A stretch of 64,000 nt of DNA from Streptomyces sp. CB09001 (GTDB lineage Bacteria > Actinomycetota > Actinomycetes > Streptomycetales > Streptomycetaceae), in NCBI RefSeq assembly GCF_003369795.1, contig NZ_CP026730.1:5261001-5325000 (forward strand), written 5' to 3'. A program made the translations under genes and the position numbers. This document shows positions 51,260-59,248 of this stretch, one piece after another (position 1 is the stretch's first letter; each line of letters opens with the position of its first letter). Below the pieces are notes generated by a model. That model made no database searches. It saw only the letters and a program-made list of their open reading frames with translations, and was not told where the DNA came from.

Positions 51260-52228
51260 ATGAAGGGCACTGTTGGTGAGCTGGGGGAGTTCGGGCTCAT
51301 CAGGGAGCTCACCTCCCGTCTCACCACCACCCCGGCGGTCCGGGTGGGTCCCGGCGACGACGCCGCGGTGGTGGCCGCGCCCGACCGCAGGGTGGTGGCC
51401 AGCACCGACATCCTCGTCGAGGGACGGCACTTCCGCCGTGACTGGTCCACCGCGTACGACGTGGGCCGCAAGGCGGCGGCACAGAACCTGGCCGACATCG
51501 CCGCCATGGGCGCCGTACCGACCGCACTGCTGCTCGGCCTGGTCGTGCCCGCCGAGCTGCCGGTGACCTGGGCGACCGAGCTGATGGACGGGCTGCGCGA
51601 CGAGTGCCAGGTCGCGGGCGCCTCCGTGGTCGGCGGCGACGTGGTGCGCGGCGACACCATCACCGTCTCCATCACCGCCCTCGGCGACCTGCGCAACCAG
51701 GAACCCGTCACCCGGGCCGGTGCCCAGCCCGGCGACCTGGTCGCGGTGACCGGCTGGCTGGGCTGGTCCGCCGCCGGGTTCGCCGTCCTCTCCCGCGGCT
51801 TCCGCTCACCGCGTGCCTTCGTCGAGGCACACCGCCGCCCCGAGCCTCCGTACCACGCGGGTCCGGCCGCCGCGGGCCTGGGCGCCACCGCCATGTGCGA
51901 CGTGAGCGACGGCCTGATCGCCGACCTGGGGCACATCGCCGAGGCCAGCAAGGTCAGGATCGACGTGCGCTCCGGGCAGATCGACATCCCGTCCCAGATG
52001 AACGACATCGGGCAGGCCGTCGGCGTCGACCCCATGCAGTGGGTGCTCACCGGGGGCGAGGACCACGCGATCGTGGCCACCTTCCCGCCGGACGTGAAGC
52101 TGCCCGCCCGCTGGAAGGTCATCGGCGAGGTCCTCAATCCCTCGGCGCTGCCCCAGGTGACGGTCGACGGTGCCCCCTGGACCAGCAAGGGCGGCTGGGA
52201 CCACTTCGGCGGGGACGTGGAGTCGTGA
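51260..52228 (+). CDS. thiL: Thiamine-monophosphate kinase
   Basis: Final step to thiamine diphosphate, ATP-dependent phosphorylation of TMP. It has 322 residues of the PurM/ThiL fold. GDDAAVV (about 31-37) and the metal-binding VSDGLIADLGHIAEAS (about 215-230) are present; TGGEDHAIVATFPPD closes the active site (about 263-277). The start ATG at 51260 follows AAGGCG. It overlaps thiD by 4 nt. Confidence 0.95.
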   Translation: MKGTVGELGEFGLIRELTSRLTTTPAVRVGPGDDAAVVAAPDRRVVASTDILVEGRHFRRDWSTAYDVGRKAAAQNLADIAAMGAVPTALLLGLVVPAELPVTWATELMDGLRDECQVAGASVVGGDVVRGDTITVSITALGDLRNQEPVTRAGAQPGDLVAVTGWLGWSAAGFAVLSRGFRSPRAFVEAHRRPEPPYHAGPAAAGLGATAMCDVSDGLIADLGHIAEASKVRIDVRSGQIDIPSQMNDIGQAVGVDPMQWVLTGGEDHAIVATFPPDVKLPARWKVIGEVLNPSALPQVTVDGAPWTSKGGWDHFGGDVES

Positions 52229-52278
52229 CCCCGCCGGACCCACCCGTGACCCCGCCGGACCCACCCGTGACCCCGCCC
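52225..52278. repeat. 21-bp tandem repeat at the thiD start
   Basis: Two perfect 21-bp copies (52225-52245 and 52246-52266) and a partial third (52267-52278) encode VTPPDPP repeated. Each copy begins GTG, so each could initiate translation. Confidence 0.9.
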
Positions 52279-53064
52279 CTGGTGCTCACCGTGGCGGGCT
52301 CCGACTCCGGCGGCGGCGCCGGGATCCAGGCCGACCTGAAGACGATGCTCGCCCTCGGCACCCACGGCATGAGCGTCCTGACCGCGGTCACCGCGCAGAA
52401 CTCCCGCGGCGTGCAGGGCGCCTGGGAACTGCCCGTGGAAGCGGTGCGCGCCCAGTACCGCAGCGTCGTGGACGACATCGGCGTGCAGGCGGTCAAGACC
52501 GGGATGCTCTCCTCCGCCGAACTCGTCGAGACGGTCGCCGAATTGCTGGCCGGCACCGACGCGCCCGCCGTCGTCGACCCGGTCGGCGTCTCCAAGCACG
52601 GGGACGCGCTGCTCGCCGCCTCGGCCCTGGAGTCGGTCCGCACCAGGCTCCTGCCGGTCGCCACCGTCGCCACGCCCAACCTCGACGAGGTCGCGCAACT
52701 CACCGGCGTACGCGTCGAGTCCGAAACGGATCTGCGCCGGGCCGCGGATGCCGTCCTCGCGTTCGGGCCGCGCTGGGTGCTGATCAAGGGCGGCCACCTG
52801 GCCGGCGACGCCGTCGACCTGCTCACCGACGGTTCCGAGGAGCACTGGCTGCGCGCCCCCCGCCTCGACAACCGGCACACGCACGGCACCGGCTGCACCC
52901 TCGCCTCCGCCGTGGCCTGCGGGCTGGCGAAGGGGCAGTCGGTGCCGGAGGCGGTGCGGGCGGCCAAGGAGTACGTCACCGGCGCGATCGCGGCGGGCTT
53001 CGCGCTGGGCGACGGCATCGGACCGGTGGACCACGGCTGGGCGCTCAGGCCGGATACTCCCTGA
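52225..53064 (+). CDS. thiD: Hydroxymethylpyrimidine/phosphomethylpyrimidine kinase
   Basis: Phosphorylates HMP then HMP-P to HMP-PP for thiamine synthesis. About 279 residues from the first GTG. The ribokinase-like core starts at LVLTVAGSDSGGGAGIQADLKT; VGVSKHGDALL and the C-terminal HTHGTGCTLASAVACGLAKG (ATP/anion hole with catalytic Asp-like position) are clear. The 5' end is a 21-bp tandem repeat giving three possible GTG starts (52225, 52246, 52267), all preceding VTPPDPP-type repeats. Overlaps thiL (GTGA) and, at its 3' end, the convergent remnant by 20 bp. Confidence 0.94.
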   Translation: MTPPDPPVTPPDPPVTPPLVLTVAGSDSGGGAGIQADLKTMLALGTHGMSVLTAVTAQNSRGVQGAWELPVEAVRAQYRSVVDDIGVQAVKTGMLSSAELVETVAELLAGTDAPAVVDPVGVSKHGDALLAASALESVRTRLLPVATVATPNLDEVAQLTGVRVESETDLRRAADAVLAFGPRWVLIKGGHLAGDAVDLLTDGSEEHWLRAPRLDNRHTHGTGCTLASAVACGLAKGQSVPEAVRAAKEYVTGAIAAGFALGDGIGPVDHGWALRPDTP

Positions 53065-53420
53065 GCTCGATGCCCGTGGCCGCCTTCTCCGTGAGCCGCT
53101 TGAAGAAGCCGGCCATCAGGCGGTGGCTGAGCAGCCGGTACATGCGGTCGCGGCTGCGGATACGGCGCCCGGTGGGCGGGGCGAAGAACGGGCCCGCGTT
53201 GCCGGAGATCTTCTGGCAGCCCTTGGCGAAGTCCCGGATCCGGGTCTCGTACTCGGCGAACGCGGTGCGGTGGTCGCCACCCGCCAGGGCGAGTTCCCCG
53301 GCCAGGACGTGGGCGCCGACAATCGCCACCCCCGTGCCCATGCCTCCCAGGGTGGCGCCGTACCCGGCGTCGCCGAGCAGGGCGACGCGTCCCTTGACGA
53401 GGCGGCGCCCACGCACGGCA
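53045..53420 (-). pseudogene. C-terminal remnant of an FAD-dependent oxidoreductase
   Basis: The frame encodes only the end of a PHBH-type FAD-dependent monooxygenase: KGRVALLGDAGYGATLGGMGTGVAIVGAHVLAGELALAGG (the GD FAD-ribityl motif) and about 90 further residues. The N-terminal FAD GxGxxG motif and substrate domain are absent; upstream the frame runs directly into the rpmB terminator. It overlaps the thiD 3' end by 20 bp. It is a truncated remnant, not a working enzyme. Confidence 0.75.
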
Positions 53421-53451
53421 AAAAGCCGGCCCACACGAGGTGGACCGGCTC
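53421..53451 (-). terminator. Intrinsic terminator of rpmB
   Basis: 11-bp stem (53425-53435 and 53441-53451) with one G-U on the minus strand, followed on the minus strand by TTTTT (53421-53425). It lies 45 bp beyond the rpmB stop. Confidence 0.88.
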
Positions 53452-53495
53452 CCTACAGCGGACCAGGCAGTGGCCGCGCGCTCAGCTGAGACGCG

Positions 53496-53681
53496 TCAGC
53501 GCGAGACCTTGCCGGCCTTGATGCACGAGGTGCAAGCGTTCACGCGCTTCGGCGTCCCGCCCACCACGGTACGCACACGCTGGATGTTCGGGTTCCAGCG
53601 ACGGGACGTACGGCGGTGCGAGTGCGAGATGTTGTTGCCGAAGCCCGGCCCCTTGCCACAGACGTCGCAGTTGGCAGCCAC
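53496..53681 (-). CDS. rpmB: 50S ribosomal protein L28 (zinc-ribbon form)
   Basis: 61 residues: MAANCDVCGKGPGFGNNISHSHRRTSRRWNPNIQRVRTVVGG...NACTSCIKAGKVSR. Two CxxC pairs (C5, C8 and C50, C53) make it a C+ Zn-binding L28, so a zinc-independent paralogue may exist elsewhere in the genome. ATG 53681 with GAGTGA-like sequence upstream; an exact 24-bp palindrome lies 34 bp before it. Confidence 0.96.
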   Translation of the reverse strand: MAANCDVCGKGPGFGNNISHSHRRTSRRWNPNIQRVRTVVGGTPKRVNACTSCIKAGKVSR

Positions 53682-53714
53682 GGGTCACTCCAAAGACTTC
53701 AGATGCACTTACGG

Positions 53715-53738
53715 TTGATCCCGGCATGCCGGGATCAA
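53715..53738. repeat. 24-bp perfect palindrome upstream of rpmB
   Basis: TTGATCCCGGCATGCCGGGATCAA has 12-bp arms and no spacer, in the 5' region of rpmB (34 bp before the start on the minus strand). It may be an operator or part of a leader hairpin. Confidence 0.85.
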
Positions 53739-53947
53739 GCTCTCGGACTCGCGAACGGGCCGGGATCTGAGTGGCGGTGCCAGGGGGATGGCCCGATCGG
53801 GATCGGGCAACCGGAGCAGCATACAACGGCTGCTCCCGTACAACGAAACTACCACGGCAGCTCAGCGGCCCGCCCCGGCCCTCTTCCGCTGGACAGGCCT
53901 GTCAAGGTCTACGCTGCCTGCCACGTCCGCAGCTCAGGGAGGCACAG

Positions 53948-55675
53948 GTGGCGCAGGTGCCGCAGAGGTTCTTCGACGCTCTGGCGGTGCGTACCTGGTG
54001 CGGTCTGTCGCTGCGCGCGCTGGGCCGGGCGCGCGAGGAGATCGACGCGATCAACGTATACCCCGTCGCCGACGGGGACACCGGCACGAACCTCTACCTG
54101 ACCGTCGAGTCGGCCGTCGCGGCCGTGGAGGCCGTCTTCGCGGCACACGAGCTGAACGCGGACGCCCAAGACGGGAGCGAGGCACCCCGGGACGTGGGCG
54201 ACCGGCCCTCACTGGCCGACGCCGTCGGCGCCATGGCGCACGGCGCGCTGATCGGCGCGCGGGGCAACTCCGGCACGATCCTCGCGCAGCTGCTGCGCGG
54301 CATGGCGCAGGTGCTCGCCGCACCGGGCGACTCCGACCGCGCCGAGGGTTCCGGTCTGCGACGGGCCCTGCGGCACGCCGCCGCGTCCGCCCGGCAGGCC
54401 GTGGCCCACCCGGTCGAGGGCACCGTCCTGACCGTCGCCTCGGCCGCCGCCGACGCGGCCGAGGGGGCCGAGGGCGACTGCGCCGAGGTGGCCCGTGCCG
54501 CCTACGAGGGTGCCCGCGCGGCACTCGCCGCCACTCCGGGCCAGCTGCCCGCCCTGGAGCGCGCCGGAGTGGTCGACGCGGGCGGCCACGGCCTGGTGAC
54601 GGTCCTCGCGGCCCTGGTGGAGACCTTCACGGGCCGGGCGCCCCGCCCGGTCGCCGTGCCGCACGCGCGCGTGGAGCGTGGCGGCGAGGGACTCGCAAAC
54701 GCGCACGTCCCCGCCGGGGAGTGCGCCACGGAGACGGAGGGCGAGGAGAACGGTCCCGCCTTCGAGGTGATCTACCTCCTGGAGGCCGAGGACACGGCCG
54801 TGGCCCGGCTGCGGCGGCGGCTCGACGCCCTCGGGGACTCGCTCGTCGTGGTCGGCGGCGACGGCCTGTGGAACGTCCACGTGCACGTCGACGACGCGGG
54901 CGCCGCCGTGGAGGCCGGCGTCGAGGCCGGCCGGCCGTACCGGATCCGCATCACCCACTTCGGGCACGGCGACGCACACACCGCGGGGGCCGAGCGCCCG
55001 CCCCGGGAACGGGCCCAGCGCGCCGTGGTGGCCGTCGTACCGGGGGAGGGCCTGGCGGGGCTGTACGCGGAGGCAGGCGCGACCACCCTGCTCGCGCGCC
55101 CCGGGGAGCCGCCCGCGAGCGGCGAGCTGGTCCAGGCCGTCCGGCGGGCGCACGCGCGCGAAGTGGTGCTGCTGCCCAACGACGCCGAACTGCGCCACAC
55201 CGCCGCCGCGGCGGCCGAGCAGGCCCGCACCGAGGGCATCCGCGTCGCCCTCATCCCGACCCGTTCCGCGGTCCAGGGCATCGCCGCGCTCGCCGTGCAC
55301 GAGCCCGAGCGGCGCTTCGACGAGGACGTGGTGGCGATGACCTCGGCGGCCGGCGCCACCCGCCACGCCGAGGTCACCGTCGCCGAACGCCAGTCCTGGA
55401 CCACGGCCGGCATCTGCCAGGCCGGTGACGTGCTCGGCCTCATCGACGGCGACGTGGCCGTGATCGGCGCGGACGTCTCCCAGGTCGCCGCGACCGTCCT
55501 GGACCGCATGCTGTCGGCCGGCGGCGAGCTGGTCACCCTCGTCCTCGGCGACGAGGCGCCGCGGGCCGTCGCCGACCGGCTGGAGGCCCGCGTCCGGGAG
55601 GCCTACCTCGCCGTCGACACGGTGGTCTACCGGGGCGGCCGGCAGGGCGCCCTGCTGCTGGTCGGCGTGGAGTAG
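53948..55675 (+). CDS. DAK2/DegV-like (YloV/FakA-type) protein
   Basis: 575 residues. The N-terminal DAK2 (DhaL) domain has AINVYPVADGDTGTNLYLT (about 35-53) and GARGNSGTILAQLLRG (about 98-113). A middle domain and a C-terminal DegV-like/second domain (AVVAVVPGEGLAGLYAEAGATTLL... onward, about 355-575) follow. This order matches YloV/FakA-like proteins, the kinase part of fatty-acid kinase, but no FakB partner is adjacent. The start is the GTG at 53948, 5 nt after GGGAGG. It lies directly upstream of recG, as in many Gram-positives. Confidence 0.9.
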   Translation: MAQVPQRFFDALAVRTWCGLSLRALGRAREEIDAINVYPVADGDTGTNLYLTVESAVAAVEAVFAAHELNADAQDGSEAPRDVGDRPSLADAVGAMAHGALIGARGNSGTILAQLLRGMAQVLAAPGDSDRAEGSGLRRALRHAAASARQAVAHPVEGTVLTVASAAADAAEGAEGDCAEVARAAYEGARAALAATPGQLPALERAGVVDAGGHGLVTVLAALVETFTGRAPRPVAVPHARVERGGEGLANAHVPAGECATETEGEENGPAFEVIYLLEAEDTAVARLRRRLDALGDSLVVVGGDGLWNVHVHVDDAGAAVEAGVEAGRPYRIRITHFGHGDAHTAGAERPPRERAQRAVVAVVPGEGLAGLYAEAGATTLLARPGEPPASGELVQAVRRAHAREVVLLPNDAELRHTAAAAAEQARTEGIRVALIPTRSAVQGIAALAVHEPERRFDEDVVAMTSAAGATRHAEVTVAERQSWTTAGICQAGDVLGLIDGDVAVIGADVSQVAATVLDRMLSAGGELVTLVLGDEAPRAVADRLEARVREAYLAVDTVVYRGGRQGALLLVGVE

Positions 55676-55737
55676 GCGGAGGAGTACGCGGCCGGTACGG
55701 CGCTCCCCCCAAGCCGTTGTCAGTGGCGTGGTGTGCA

Positions 55738-57966
55738 ATGGATCTCGTGCCCGCACTGCAAGAACCCCTGAAGAAGGTGCTCGGCCCCGCCACCGCGAAG
55801 GTGATGGCCGAGCACCTCGGCCTGCACACCGTCGGCGACCTCCTCCACCACTACCCCCGGAGATACGAGGAGCGCGGTCAGCTCACCCACCTCGCCGACC
55901 TGCCCATGGACGAGCACGTCACGGTGGTCGCCCAGGTCGCCGACGCCCGCCTGCACACCTTCGCCTCGTCGAAGGCACCGCGCGGCAAGGGGCAGCGGCT
56001 CGAGGTGACCATCACGGACGGCAGCGGCCGCCTCCAACTGGTCTTCTTCGGCAACGGCGTCCACAAGCCCCACAAGGAACTCCTGCCGGGCACCCGCGCG
56101 ATGTTCGCCGGCAAGGTCTCCGTCTTCAACCGCCGACTGCAACTTGCCCACCCGGCGTACGAGTTGCTGCGCGGCGGTGACGACGAGGACGAGGCGGCCG
56201 AGAGCGTCGAGTCGTGGGCGGGCGCGCTCATCCCCCTCTACCCGGCCACCGCCAAGCTGGAGTCCTGGAAGCTCGCCAAGGCGATCCAGACGGTGCTGCC
56301 CAGCGCCCAGGAGGCCGTGGACCCGCTCCCCGGCTCCCTGCGCGAGGGCCGGGGCCTGGTCTCCCTGCCCGAGGCCCTCCTCAAGATCCACCGCCCGCAC
56401 ACCAAGGCCGACATCGAGGACGCCCGCGCCCGCCTGAAGTGGGACGAGGCCTTCGTCCTCCAGGTCGCTCTCGCCCGCCGCCGCCACGCCGAGACCCAAC
56501 TCCCCGCCGTCCCCAGGAAGCCCGGCGCCGACGGCCTGCTCACCGCCTTCGACGACCGCCTCCCCTTCACCCTCACCGACGGTCAGCAGCAGGTCTCCCG
56601 GGAGATCTTCGACGACCTCGCCACCGACCACCCCATGCACCGGCTGCTCCAGGGCGAGGTGGGCAGCGGCAAGACCCTGGTCGCCCTGCGCGCCATGCTC
56701 GCCGTCGTCGACTCCGGCGGGCAGGCCGTGATGCTGGCGCCCACCGAGGTGCTCGCCCAGCAGCACCACCGGTCCGTCGTCGAGATGATGGGCGAGCTGG
56801 CCGAGGGCGGGATGCTGGGCGGCGCCGAGCACGCCACCAAGGTGGTCCTGCTCACCGGTTCCATGGGCGCCGCCGCCCGCCGCCACGCCCTGCTCGACCT
56901 GGCCACCGGCGAGGCGGGCATCGTCATCGGCACCCACGCGCTGATCGAGGACAAGGTCCAGTTCCACGACCTCGGCCTGGTCGTCGTCGACGAGCAGCAC
57001 CGCTTCGGCGTGGAGCAGCGCGACGCCCTGCGCGGCAAGGGGAAACAGCCCCCGCACCTGCTCGTCATGACCGCCACGCCCATCCCGCGCACCGTCGCCA
57101 TGACCGTCTTCGGCGACCTGGAGACCTCCGTCCTGGACCAGCTCCCGGCCGGCCGGTCACCGATCGCCAGTCATGTCGTCCCCGCCGCCGACAAACCCCA
57201 CTTCCTCGCCCGGGCCTGGGAACGGGTCCGTGAGGAGGTGTCGAACGGCCACCAGGCGTACGTCGTCTGCCCCCGCATCGGCGACGAGGACGACGACCCC
57301 AAGAAGGGCGCCAAGCAGTCCAAGCAGCCCCCGGAGGGCGACGCCGACAAACGCCCCCCGCTCGCCGTCCTCGACGTCGCCGAAGGCCTCGCCAAGGGGC
57401 CGCTCCAAGGGCTCAAGGTGGAGGTCCTGCACGGCCGGATGCAGCCCGACGACAAGGACGCGGTCATGCGCCGCTTCGCCGCCGGGGAGACCGACGTCCT
57501 GGTCGCCACCACCGTCATCGAGGTCGGCGTCAACGTCCCCAACGCCACCGCGATGGTGATCATGGACGCCGACCGCTTCGGCGTCTCCCAGCTGCACCAG
57601 CTGCGCGGCCGGGTCGGGCGCGGCTCCGCCCCCGGCCTGTGCCTGCTGGTCAGCGAGATGCCCGAGGCGAGCGCGGCCCGCCAGCGGCTGAACGCGGTCG
57701 CGAGCACCCGCGACGGCTTCGAGCTCTCCCGCATCGACCTCGAACAGCGCCGCGAGGGCGACGTACTCGGCCAGGCCCAGTCCGGCGCCCGCACCTCCCT
57801 GCGCGTCCTCGCCGTCATCGAGGACGAGGAGATCATCGCGGAGGCGAGACAGGAGGCCGCGGCCGTCGTCGCCGCCGACCCCGAGCTGACCGGCCTGCCG
57901 GGGCTGCGCACGGCCCTGGAGGCACTGCTGGACGACGAGCGGGAGCAGTACCTGGAGAAGGGCTGA
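55738..57966 (+). CDS. recG: ATP-dependent DNA helicase RecG
   Basis: Branch-migration helicase that processes stalled forks and recombination intermediates. It has 742 residues. An N-terminal wedge/OB domain (about 1-230) precedes helicase motifs: GEVGSGKT (motif I, about 307-314), VVVDEQHRFGV (II, about 417-427), MTATPIPRT (III, about 444-452) and QLRGRVGRG (VI, about 621-629). The DAK-like gene precedes and rsmD follows, the usual actinobacterial order. ATG 55738 lacks a clear ribosome-binding site; GTG 55717 would add 7 residues. Confidence 0.96.
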   Translation: MDLVPALQEPLKKVLGPATAKVMAEHLGLHTVGDLLHHYPRRYEERGQLTHLADLPMDEHVTVVAQVADARLHTFASSKAPRGKGQRLEVTITDGSGRLQLVFFGNGVHKPHKELLPGTRAMFAGKVSVFNRRLQLAHPAYELLRGGDDEDEAAESVESWAGALIPLYPATAKLESWKLAKAIQTVLPSAQEAVDPLPGSLREGRGLVSLPEALLKIHRPHTKADIEDARARLKWDEAFVLQVALARRRHAETQLPAVPRKPGADGLLTAFDDRLPFTLTDGQQQVSREIFDDLATDHPMHRLLQGEVGSGKTLVALRAMLAVVDSGGQAVMLAPTEVLAQQHHRSVVEMMGELAEGGMLGGAEHATKVVLLTGSMGAAARRHALLDLATGEAGIVIGTHALIEDKVQFHDLGLVVVDEQHRFGVEQRDALRGKGKQPPHLLVMTATPIPRTVAMTVFGDLETSVLDQLPAGRSPIASHVVPAADKPHFLARAWERVREEVSNGHQAYVVCPRIGDEDDDPKKGAKQSKQPPEGDADKRPPLAVLDVAEGLAKGPLQGLKVEVLHGRMQPDDKDAVMRRFAAGETDVLVATTVIEVGVNVPNATAMVIMDADRFGVSQLHQLRGRVGRGSAPGLCLLVSEMPEASAARQRLNAVASTRDGFELSRIDLEQRREGDVLGQAQSGARTSLRVLAVIEDEEIIAEARQEAAAVVAADPELTGLPGLRTALEALLDDEREQYLEKG

Positions 57967-58021
57967 GAGACTGGCAACGGACACCGTCCGTCCACCCGAG
58001 CACACCGACAAGGACCCAGAA

Positions 58022-58609
58022 ATGACCCGCGTGATCGCCGGCAAGGCCGGCGGACGTCGACTGGCCGTCCCGCCGGGAACCGGCACCCGTCCCACCTCGG
58101 ACCGCGCGCGCGAGGGCCTGTTCTCCACCTGGCAGTCCCTGCTCGGCGGCCCGCTGGACGGCGAGCGGGTTCTCGACCTGTACGCGGGTTCCGGCGCCGT
58201 CGGCCTGGAGGCGCTGTCCCGCGGCGCGGGGCACGTCCTGCTCGTCGAGGCCGACGCCCGTGCCGCCCGCACGGTCCGGGAGAACGTCACGTCCCTCGGT
58301 CTGCCGGGCGCCGAGGTCAGGGCGGGCAAAGCCGAACAGATCATCCGCACCCCGGCCCCGGACGAGCCGTACGACGTCGTCTTCCTGGACCCGCCGTACG
58401 CCGTCTCGGACGACGATCTTCGCGAGATCCTGCTCACACTCCGCACGGAGGGGTGGCTCGCGGCCGAAGCGCTCGTCACCGTGGAGCGCAGCACCAGAGG
58501 CGGCGAATTCCGCTGGCCGCACGGCTTCGAAGCGATCCGGGCCCGTCGCTACGGCGAGGGAACGTTTTGGTACGGTCGCGCCGCCTCTACGTGCGAAGAC
58601 GCACGATGA
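58022..58609 (+). CDS. rsmD: 16S rRNA (guanine(966)-N(2))-methyltransferase
   Basis: Methylates G966 of 16S rRNA. It has 195 residues with MTRVIAGKAGGRRL at the start, SAM motif VLDLYAGSGAVGLEALSRGA (about 48-67) and the catalytic DPPY (VVFLDPPYAVS, about 118-128). ATG 58022 follows AAGGACC. Its stop overlaps an in-frame upstream ATG of coaD (ATGA). Confidence 0.95.
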   Translation: MTRVIAGKAGGRRLAVPPGTGTRPTSDRAREGLFSTWQSLLGGPLDGERVLDLYAGSGAVGLEALSRGAGHVLLVEADARAARTVRENVTSLGLPGAEVRAGKAEQIIRTPAPDEPYDVVFLDPPYAVSDDDLREILLTLRTEGWLAAEALVTVERSTRGGEFRWPHGFEAIRARRYGEGTFWYGRAASTCEDAR

Positions 58610-58635
58610 CCGGACCGGAGAGCGAGGGAACACAA

Positions 58636-59115
58636 GTGCGCCGTGCCGTCTGTCCCGGGTCGTTCGACCCGATCACCAACGGACACCTCGACATCATCGC
58701 CCGAGCCTCCAGCCTCTACGACGAGGTCTACGTCGCGGTGATGATCAACCAGGCGAAGAAGGGCCTGTTCGAGATCGAGGAGCGGATCGACCTCATCCGC
58801 CGGGTCACCGCCGAGTACGGGAACGTCCGCGTGGAGTCCTTTCACGGCCTGCTCGTCGACTTCTGCAAACAGCGCGAGATCCCGGCCATCGTCAAGGGCC
58901 TGCGCGCGGTCAGCGACTTCGACTACGAGCTGCAGATGGCCCAGATGAACAACGGCCTCTCCGGTGTGGAGACCCTCTTCATCCCCACCAACCCCACCTA
59001 CAGCTTCCTGTCGTCCTCCCTGGTCAAAGAGGTCGCGACCTGGGGCGGCGACGTCGCCCACCTGGTGCCGCCGCTGGTCCTCGAAGCCCTCACGGAGCGC
59101 CTGAGGAATCGCTGA
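58636..59115 (+). CDS. coaD: Pantetheine-phosphate adenylyltransferase
   Basis: Transfers AMP to 4'-phosphopantetheine in CoA synthesis. It has 159 residues of the nucleotidyltransferase fold. The TNGHLDII motif (HxGH-like, about 14-21), with VCPGSFDPITNGH before it, and the C-terminal SSSLVKEVATWGGDV block are present. The GTG at 58636 was chosen because AGGGAA lies just upstream and the family begins RRAVCPGSF; ATG 58606, which overlaps rsmD, would add 10 residues. Confidence 0.95.
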   Translation: MRRAVCPGSFDPITNGHLDIIARASSLYDEVYVAVMINQAKKGLFEIEERIDLIRRVTAEYGNVRVESFHGLLVDFCKQREIPAIVKGLRAVSDFDYELQMAQMNNGLSGVETLFIPTNPTYSFLSSSLVKEVATWGGDVAHLVPPLVLEALTERLRNR

Positions 59116-59248
59116 CCGCCCCGTCGCGCCGCCACCGCCACAGCCCACGGAGACTGACAACCCGTCACCCGGTGTCCCCGGGACACCCCGGGGTCGTACA
59201 GTCGACCCGTCCGTCTCCAACACAGCTGTAGAGAGTGGCGAGCACACG

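Noticed and set aside
53771..53947. N-terminal extension of the DAK-like protein
   Set aside because: No protein-like sequence, and GGGAGG positions the start at 53948.
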